A DNA stretch of 34,676 nt, from positions 1 to 34,676 of the forward strand of contig WRHP01000017.1 of NCBI GenBank assembly GCA_009783195.1. Reading direction: 5' to 3'. The stretch's first letter is position 1; every line of letters begins with the position of its first letter. Made by a program: the position numbers and the translations under genes. Shown in pieces: positions 30,002-34,676 of this stretch. Below the pieces are notes generated by a model. That model saw only the letters and a list, made by a program, of their open reading frames with translations. It made no database searches and was not told the origin of the DNA. This DNA comes from Syntrophorhabdaceae bacterium (GTDB lineage Bacteria; Desulfobacterota; Deferrimicrobia; Deferrimicrobiales; Deferrimicrobiaceae).

Positions 30002-31417
30002 TCATCCCAGTTTCTTCCTTATCACCTCTTGCACTATCTTCGGGTTCGCCTTCCCCCGGCTCTCTTTCATGACCTGGCCGACAAAGAAGGAGAGCAGCCC
30101 GGTCTTGCCTCCCCGGTAGCTTTCGACTTCTTTCGGGCTCGCAGCAAGGACCTGGTCCACGATGGCGTCAAGCGCGGATGTATCGGATACCTGCGTCAGC
30201 CCCTTTTCGTCACGCAAAGACCTGAACGGCTTTCCGGTTTCCAGCACGGCCGTAACAAGTTTTTTGGAAGCTGTCGCGGAAATCGTCCCGTTTTCCCGAT
30301 CCTCGACCGCGTGGGCAATCGTTTCCGGAGAAAGCTTTTCGGAAAGGATCGCTTCTTTCCAATGCACGCATTCGTTGGCGGTGGTTTTCGGAGCTCCATT
30401 GAAAATCGCCACTGACGCTTCGAAGAAATCAGCGAGCTTGCGGGAGGAGGCCAGGATGCCGGCGTCATACTTAGGGATGCCGTACTGCCCGGCAAGCCGC
30501 TCTATTTTTGGGCCAGGCAATTCGGGGATCGTGCCCCGCAGTTCCTCGACCCACGAGTCCTCTACCATAAGAGGCAAAAGGTCCGGATCGGGGAAGTAGC
30601 GGTAGTCGTGCGCCTCTTCCTTGCGGCGCATCGACATCGTCACACCGGCTTCGGCGTCCCAAAGCCGCGTCTCCTGCACTACTTTCCCGCCATCCTCAAC
30701 CAGTTCTATCTGGCGGCGGATCTCGTACTCCACCGCTCTCTCCACGTTGCGGAAGGAGTTCATGTTCTTTAGCTCCGCCTTCGTCCCAAGCTTCTCCTGC
30801 CCCTTCGGACGGATGGAGACATTGGCGTCGCAGCGGAACGATCCTTCCTCCATGTTCCCGTCGCAAACATCGAGATAGAGGAGAATGTCGCGGAGGTTGC
30901 GCAGGTAGGCGACAGCTTCCTCCGGCGTCCGCATGTCTGGCTCGGACACAATCTCCATAAGCGGCATGCCGGACCGGTTCAGGTCCACCAGCGACGCCTG
31001 CGCCCCGGAAAGATCCCCCTCGTGGACCAGCTTCCCGGCATCTTCTTCTATGTGTATCCGGTTAACGCCGATCCGTTTTCCCTGCCCGCCAACCTCGATG
31101 TCGATATGGCCGTTCCGCGCGATCGGCAGCTCGTACTGAGAGATCTGGTACGCCTTCGGCAGGTCCGGGTAGAAGTAGTTCTTTCTGTCGAAGACGCTTT
31201 TGCGCTGCACCGTACACGAAGTCGCAAGCGCCGTCCGGATCGAATATTCCACCACTTTCCGGTTGAGGACGGGCAGCGTTCCCGGCACGCAACTGCACCC
31301 GGGGCAAGTGTTCTCGTTTGGTCCGGCTCCAAACTTCGTGGAGCAGGCACAGAAAAGTTTGCTCTTTGTGGAAACCTGGGCGTGTACCTCAAGCCCTATG
31401 ACCGCTTCAAATTCCAT
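30002..31417 (-). CDS. gatB: Asp-tRNA(Asn)/Glu-tRNA(Gln) amidotransferase subunit B
   Basis: GatB binds the misacylated tRNA and carries the kinase site that activates Asp or Glu before amidation. EVHAQVSTKSKLFC and the zinc-binding CAC...CPGC with GTLPVLN mark the N-terminal catalytic domain, and FDRKNYFYPDLPKAYQISQY is a highly conserved family block. The C-terminal part is the helical and YqeY-like tail (QVMKESRGKANPKIVQEVI). The length of 471 residues is normal. The ATG at 31417 follows the gatA stop after two bases. It is the last gene of gatCAB. Confidence 0.96.
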   Translation of the reverse strand: MEFEAVIGLEVHAQVSTKSKLFCACSTKFGAGPNENTCPGCSCVPGTLPVLNRKVVEYSIRTALATSCTVQRKSVFDRKNYFYPDLPKAYQISQYELPIARNGHIDIEVGGQGKRIGVNRIHIEEDAGKLVHEGDLSGAQASLVDLNRSGMPLMEIVSEPDMRTPEEAVAYLRNLRDILLYLDVCDGNMEEGSFRCDANVSIRPKGQEKLGTKAELKNMNSFRNVERAVEYEIRRQIELVEDGGKVVQETRLWDAEAGVTMSMRRKEEAHDYRYFPDPDLLPLMVEDSWVEELRGTIPELPGPKIERLAGQYGIPKYDAGILASSRKLADFFEASVAIFNGAPKTTANECVHWKEAILSEKLSPETIAHAVEDRENGTISATASKKLVTAVLETGKPFRSLRDEKGLTQVSDTSALDAIVDQVLAASPKEVESYRGGKTGLLSFFVGQVMKESRGKANPKIVQEVIRKKLG

Positions 31418-31419
31418 AA

Positions 31420-32901
31420 TCAGTCCACCCGCAAAGCCGGCATTACGCGCGGCGAAGGTATGGCGCGCTCAATCGCGCCGGCGGCGGCAAACATCGTCTC
31501 TTCCCGGAAACTGCCGGCCAGAAGCTGCGCTCCCACAGGCAGTCCTTCCTCGGAAAAGCCGCACGGCACCGAGATTCCCGGAATCCCCGCGAGGTTGCAC
31601 GGCATGGTTAAAGCCTCGACAAGATACATTGTCAAAGGATCTTTCGTTTTTTCACCCGGCGGAAACGCCGTAACCGGCGTCGTGGGGGTAAGCAGCACAT
31701 CGGCTTTCTGGAACGCTTCCTCGAAATCACGCCGGATGAGAGTGCGAACCTTTTGCGCCTTGACGTAAAGCGCATCGTAATGCTCGGCGGAAAGGGCATA
31801 CGTGCCGATCATGATCCGCCGCTTTACTTCTTCCCCAAACAACTCGGCGCGTGTTTTCGACATCATCTCGGCAAAACCCTGGTCGCCTTCCGCCCGAAAG
31901 CCGTACCGGACGCCGTCGTAGCGGGCAACATTGGTGGATGCTTCCGCCGAAGCTATCAGGCAGTACACCGAAGGAGCGTACCCGGTGTGAGGAAGCGACA
32001 CCTCCACCACGGAAGCGCCCTGCTCGGTCAGGCTTTTCAGAACCCGCTCCATGGCCGCCTTTACGCCGGAGTCCAGCCCCTCGATTTCGAAATATTCTTT
32101 CGGCAAACCGATACGCATGCCCGTGACCGGCTTCTTTGTCGCGGATAGATAATCAGGCACCGGCAAATTCACGCTGGTGGAATCCCTCCGGTCGTGACCC
32201 GCGATGACTTCAAGCAGCGCCGCGGCGTCGGCCACGGAACGGGTAAGCGGGCCAGCCTGATCAAGAGAGGCGGCAAGCGCGACAATCCCATGCCGGGAGA
32301 CGCGCCCGTAGGTCGGCTTCATTCCCACGACGCCGCAGAAAGAAGCCGGCTGGCGGATTGAGCCGCCGGTGTCTGTCCCGACGCCGGCAAAGCACAGCGA
32401 AGCGGCAACCGCCGCCGCCGTACCGCCTGAAGAACCGCCGGGAATGCATGACAGCTTCCAGGGGTTGCGCGTGGGACCAAACCAGGAACTCTCCGTGGAA
32501 GCGCCCATAGCGAATTCGTCCATGTTGTGTTTGCCAAGAAGAACCGCGCCCGACGAACGAACTTTCTCGGCCACCGCCGCGTCGTAAGGGGGGACAAACT
32601 GCGCCAGGGCACGGCTGCCGCATGTAGTGCGGATGCCTCTGGTGCAGAAAAGATCCTTGAGGCCGATGGGCACCCCATGCAGCGGTCCGAGCGGCGACCC
32701 TTTTGCCTGTTCTTCGTCACACGCCGCCGCCGCCGCCATCGCGTCTTCCGGCAAAACGGTGATATAGGAGTTTATTTTCGGATCGAGCTCTGAAATACGG
32801 TCGAGGATCGCTTTTGTCACCTCGCGGGACGAAACTTTCCCTTCCCGGATGTTTTGGGCCGCCTCAAGCAGAGTCCATTCATGGATATTGGTATTCGACA
32901 T
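31420..32901 (-). CDS. gatA: Asp-tRNA(Asn)/Glu-tRNA(Gln) amidotransferase subunit A
   Basis: GatA is the amidase that releases ammonia from glutamine. The Ser-cisSer-Lys triad is visible: Lys in IGLKDLFCTRG, and the serines in CIPGGSSGGTAAAVAA and GTDTGGSIRQPASF. Length is 493 residues from the ATG at 32901. An earlier ATG at 32988 would overlap gatC by 80 bases; the shorter start gives a 7-bp gap, has AGGA in front, and begins with the usual short helix (EWTLLEAAQNIREGKVSS). Presence of gatCAB implies that this organism makes Gln-tRNA and/or Asn-tRNA by the indirect route. Confidence 0.96.
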   Translation of the reverse strand: MSNTNIHEWTLLEAAQNIREGKVSSREVTKAILDRISELDPKINSYITVLPEDAMAAAAACDEEQAKGSPLGPLHGVPIGLKDLFCTRGIRTTCGSRALAQFVPPYDAAVAEKVRSSGAVLLGKHNMDEFAMGASTESSWFGPTRNPWKLSCIPGGSSGGTAAAVAASLCFAGVGTDTGGSIRQPASFCGVVGMKPTYGRVSRHGIVALAASLDQAGPLTRSVADAAALLEVIAGHDRRDSTSVNLPVPDYLSATKKPVTGMRIGLPKEYFEIEGLDSGVKAAMERVLKSLTEQGASVVEVSLPHTGYAPSVYCLIASAEASTNVARYDGVRYGFRAEGDQGFAEMMSKTRAELFGEEVKRRIMIGTYALSAEHYDALYVKAQKVRTLIRRDFEEAFQKADVLLTPTTPVTAFPPGEKTKDPLTMYLVEALTMPCNLAGIPGISVPCGFSEEGLPVGAQLLAGSFREETMFAAAGAIERAIPSPRVMPALRVD

Positions 32902-32908
32902 GATGTTC

Positions 32909-33196
32909 CTATTCCAGAATCCGCGGAACGCGGAAAAAATCACCGGCGCGGTCGGTGGCGCTTTTAAGGATCGCTTCCGTGTCTTCAAACGGACATACGA
33001 TATCGTCCCTAAGCAGCGTGCCGGTATCGGCTAAATGAATGGTCGGGGCAACCGCGTTGGTGTCGAGACGATCAAGCTGTTTCGTGTAATCAAGGAGCTT
33101 CCCGATCTGGTCCCCGAAAGAATCGACTTCCGAATCGGAAAGCGCAATGCGAGCCAAGCGGGCTATATGCCGCACTTCCTCGCGCGTGATTGCCAT
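32909..33196 (-). CDS. gatC: Asp-tRNA(Asn)/Glu-tRNA(Gln) amidotransferase subunit C
   Basis: GatC is the small subunit that wraps around GatA and joins it to GatB. The family pattern is clear in 95 residues: EEVRHIARLARIALSDSE, then FGDQIGKLLDYTKQLDRLDT, and a C-terminal RDD and FFRVPRILE end. The ATG at 33196 follows AAGGAGGG directly, so the nine-codon extension to 33223 is rejected. It is the first gene of gatCAB, with a promoter-like pair 32-60 bases upstream. Confidence 0.95.
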   Translation of the reverse strand: MAITREEVRHIARLARIALSDSEVDSFGDQIGKLLDYTKQLDRLDTNAVAPTIHLADTGTLLRDDIVCPFEDTEAILKSATDRAGDFFRVPRILE

Positions 33197-33227
33197 GGAT
33201 TCCCTCCTTGCTGTGGATAACATTTTA

Positions 33228-33256
33228 ATGTATCACGAGCGCGCGCCACGAGGCAA
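33228..33256 (-). promoter_or_regulatory. Likely promoter of gatCAB
   Basis: On the minus strand TTGCCT (33256-33251) and ATACAT (33233-33228) are 17 bases apart, 31 bases upstream of the gatC start. A short palindrome ACATT-AA-AATGT overlaps the -10 region. Confidence 0.45.
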
Positions 33257-33524
33257 AATCCGACGAACAGACAGAGGAATGCCGTCCGCTATCAAACAAT
33301 CAAGAACCTCATTCCTCTATTGAATCTGTCGCATTAAACAGCAACCGTAGGTCGATTTATCGTATCTCTCCGGCCTTCAAGCAATCCGGCCTGACCGAAA
33401 TGCGGGATCTGGTCAAGCGACAAAGGCTGTTCGGATTCCTCGCTCCGCCAACCTTCCGGCAATACCATGCAAAATGCCTGTTTTCCCGTTCAACGAAGCC
33501 ACCGGGGACGAACATATATCCTGT
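33257..33524. other. Gap between gatC promoter and the GntR gene
   Basis: No gene, RNA or repeat is supported here. A minus-strand frame of about 52 codons from an ATG near 33510 lacks a ribosome site and any recognisable feature. The AT-rich regulator gene begins right after this gap, so it may be an insertion boundary. Confidence 0.35.
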
Positions 33525-34286
33525 TTATCTGGAAGAGCCCTCTTCAGATTGAGCCTGTTGTTCAGCTAAATAACCAAGTATTAAATCTTCAACTTGTTTC
33601 AAATGGTCAGCCATCGCTTCTTCCGCTTTATTTGGATCATGAGCCTCCAAGGCGGCGTAAATTTCCTTATGTCCACGAAATGATTTCCATCCACCCTCTT
33701 TAAACCTCAAAGATTTTACTCTTGTGCCTTCTAAAGAACCGTGTAGAGCTTCTGTCATCCCTATGAATATTGCATTATCGGTTGCTTTAGCTATACAGTA
33801 ATGAAACTCCCTGTCTAAATCAATTATGTCAAGACCTTCCGTTATCCGTTCTTCTTGTTGTTGTAAATTTTTTTTTAAGTCTTTCATCAAATCATCATTT
33901 ATATTTAAGGCAGCTAACCTTGCGAGCTGTGGTTCAATCACTCGCCTTACTTGCATTGGCTCCTTTATTAAGTATTTGTTTTTTGCAACCACTTGGAGCA
34001 ACGATGTCGCCGCAAAACTTGCCACACCCGTACTAAAAGCTCCACCACGGTTTTTGCGTTCCACTAACCCGCTAGCTTCTAAAGCAACCATAGCTTCTCT
34101 AATAGAAACCCGGTTTACGTTAAACATTTTTGCTAATTCTCGCTCAGGTGGCAGCTTCTGGCCGGATTCTATTTTTTCTTTTATAAGATACTCTTTGATT
34201 TGCTCCAGCACATCCTCGTAGAGACGTTTCTTTTTAGTTTCTCTAAATTTCAATGGCGCATGTTCCTTATAATAGTTATTTACCAA
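33525..34286 (-). CDS. GntR/FadR-family (FCD) transcriptional regulator (253 aa)
   Basis: Residues about 20-88 form a GntR winged helix (VLEQIKEYLIKEKIESGQKL, PPERELAKMFNVNRVSIREA, GLVERKNRGG). Residues about 105-240 are an FCD-type all-helical effector domain with the metal-ligand pattern (DREFHYCIA, then HKEIYAAL and a later MADHL). FCD members commonly respond to small organic acids and control nearby catabolic or transport genes. The divergent truncated gene at 34546 is the natural target. The coding sequence is AT-rich, in sharp contrast to gatCAB, and suggests transfer. The region in front has ACCAAT (34283-34288) and ATTGGT (34340-34345) arms that could hold operator sequence. Confidence 0.9.
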   Translation of the reverse strand: MVNNYYKEHAPLKFRETKKKRLYEDVLEQIKEYLIKEKIESGQKLPPERELAKMFNVNRVSIREAMVALEASGLVERKNRGGAFSTGVASFAATSLLQVVAKNKYLIKEPMQVRRVIEPQLARLAALNINDDLMKDLKKNLQQQEERITEGLDIIDLDREFHYCIAKATDNAIFIGMTEALHGSLEGTRVKSLRFKEGGWKSFRGHKEIYAALEAHDPNKAEEAMADHLKQVEDLILGYLAEQQAQSEEGSSR

Positions 34287-34545
34287 TCAAGTATTTTCAT
34301 GCACATTATCATACATCAACAAAAACGACATAAACGCATTGGTTTGTAAGTGACGCCTCTATAATAGGATTATACGTGAACTGGTTAGCTTCCTGCGCCC
34401 CAAAGGGTGTCTTTCACACAGAAATGGATACTACGCTTATCATTGCGATTTCGCGCTAAAAAGTCGAAAATATTATAGCTGTTATCACCGCTCCCGGCAA
34501 CAGGAAGTTCGCCTGCTCCGAATACGGAAACAGGAAGGTTGCCCG

Positions 34546-34676
34546 ATGCGCGATATAACGGAGAAGACGCCGAGGCGCTTGGACTTTTTCCAGTATCTTG
34601 CGCTTCCGCACCAACTCATGTTCCTCGGGTCACACGCACAGTGTGCGGTTAACGTGACGCGGACACAAACCTGGCT
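34546..34676 (+). CDS. Start of an unidentified gene cut by the window end (43+ aa)
   Basis: An ATG at 34546 follows AGGAAGG at seven bases and opens a frame that stays open to the window edge: MRDITEKTPRRLDFFQYLAL, then PHQLMFLGSHAQCAV. The ribosome site and the lack of stops support a real gene. The first 43 residues do not let me name a family; a basic N-terminus before a hydrophobic stretch would suit a membrane protein. It diverges from the GntR/FadR-type regulator and may be its target. Confidence 0.4.
   Translation, partial: MRDITEKTPRRLDFFQYLALPHQLMFLGSHAQCAVNVTRTQTW

Noticed and set aside
33257-33524. Fragment of a transposase between gatC and the GntR gene
   Set aside because: The longest minus-strand frame (about 52 codons) shows no motif of a transposase family and no inverted ends were found.

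Overview
The window reads as a chromosomal segment of a Gram-negative, probably anaerobic bacterium. A Desulfobacterota-like (deltaproteobacterial) origin fits best: a class I hybrid cluster protein with an Fe-S partner and a Crp/Fnr regulator, a long bifunctional GlnE next to mtnA, a gatCAB operon, and an OmpA-type cell-wall-anchored protein. This is inferred from gene content; there is no rRNA or tRNA here to confirm it. Most of the right half (about 17.4-33.2 kb) is GC-rich housekeeping sequence. Two stretches (about 0.3-2.0 kb and 33.5-34.5 kb) are clearly AT-rich and carry poorly recognised or accessory genes.

Left part (1-13 kb). A truncated aquaporin gene diverges from an unknown small gene across a shared promoter region. 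A zinc-ribbon orphan, an MgtA-type P-type ATPase, a secreted metallo-beta-lactamase-fold hydrolase and a nitrosative-stress locus follow (Fe-S protein then hcp, with a divergent Crp/Fnr regulator). Next come a lipoprotein with a DUF1566-like C-terminus and a secreted Sel1-repeat protein. The gaps hold two dispersed repeat families. One (four copies, two on each strand) is a 140-170 bp unit that folds into a long closed stem with internal hairpins and paired base changes, like a structured RNA or a small mobile element. The other (three copies) is built around a 19-bp block with a hairpin. One copy of the second family seems to be the empty site for a copy of the first.

Centre (13.2-17.4 kb). 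This is the most interesting region: a co-directional set of a coiled-coil protein, a membrane protein joining a roadblock/longin-like cytoplasmic domain to a periplasmic OmpA-like peptidoglycan-binding domain, a Ras/MglA-like small GTPase, and a GGDEF diguanylate cyclase that starts directly after the GTPase stop codon. It looks like an envelope-anchored GTPase switch wired to c-di-GMP signalling.

Right part (17.4-34.7 kb). On the minus strand are nadE, then a tight lapA-like/nth/plsC run, and a cation diffusion facilitator. On the plus strand queE-queC overlap a fused NapH/NapG-type polyferredoxin. On the minus strand again are mtnA-glnE and gatC-gatA-gatB. An AT-rich GntR/FadR-type regulator diverges from a gene that is cut by the window end.
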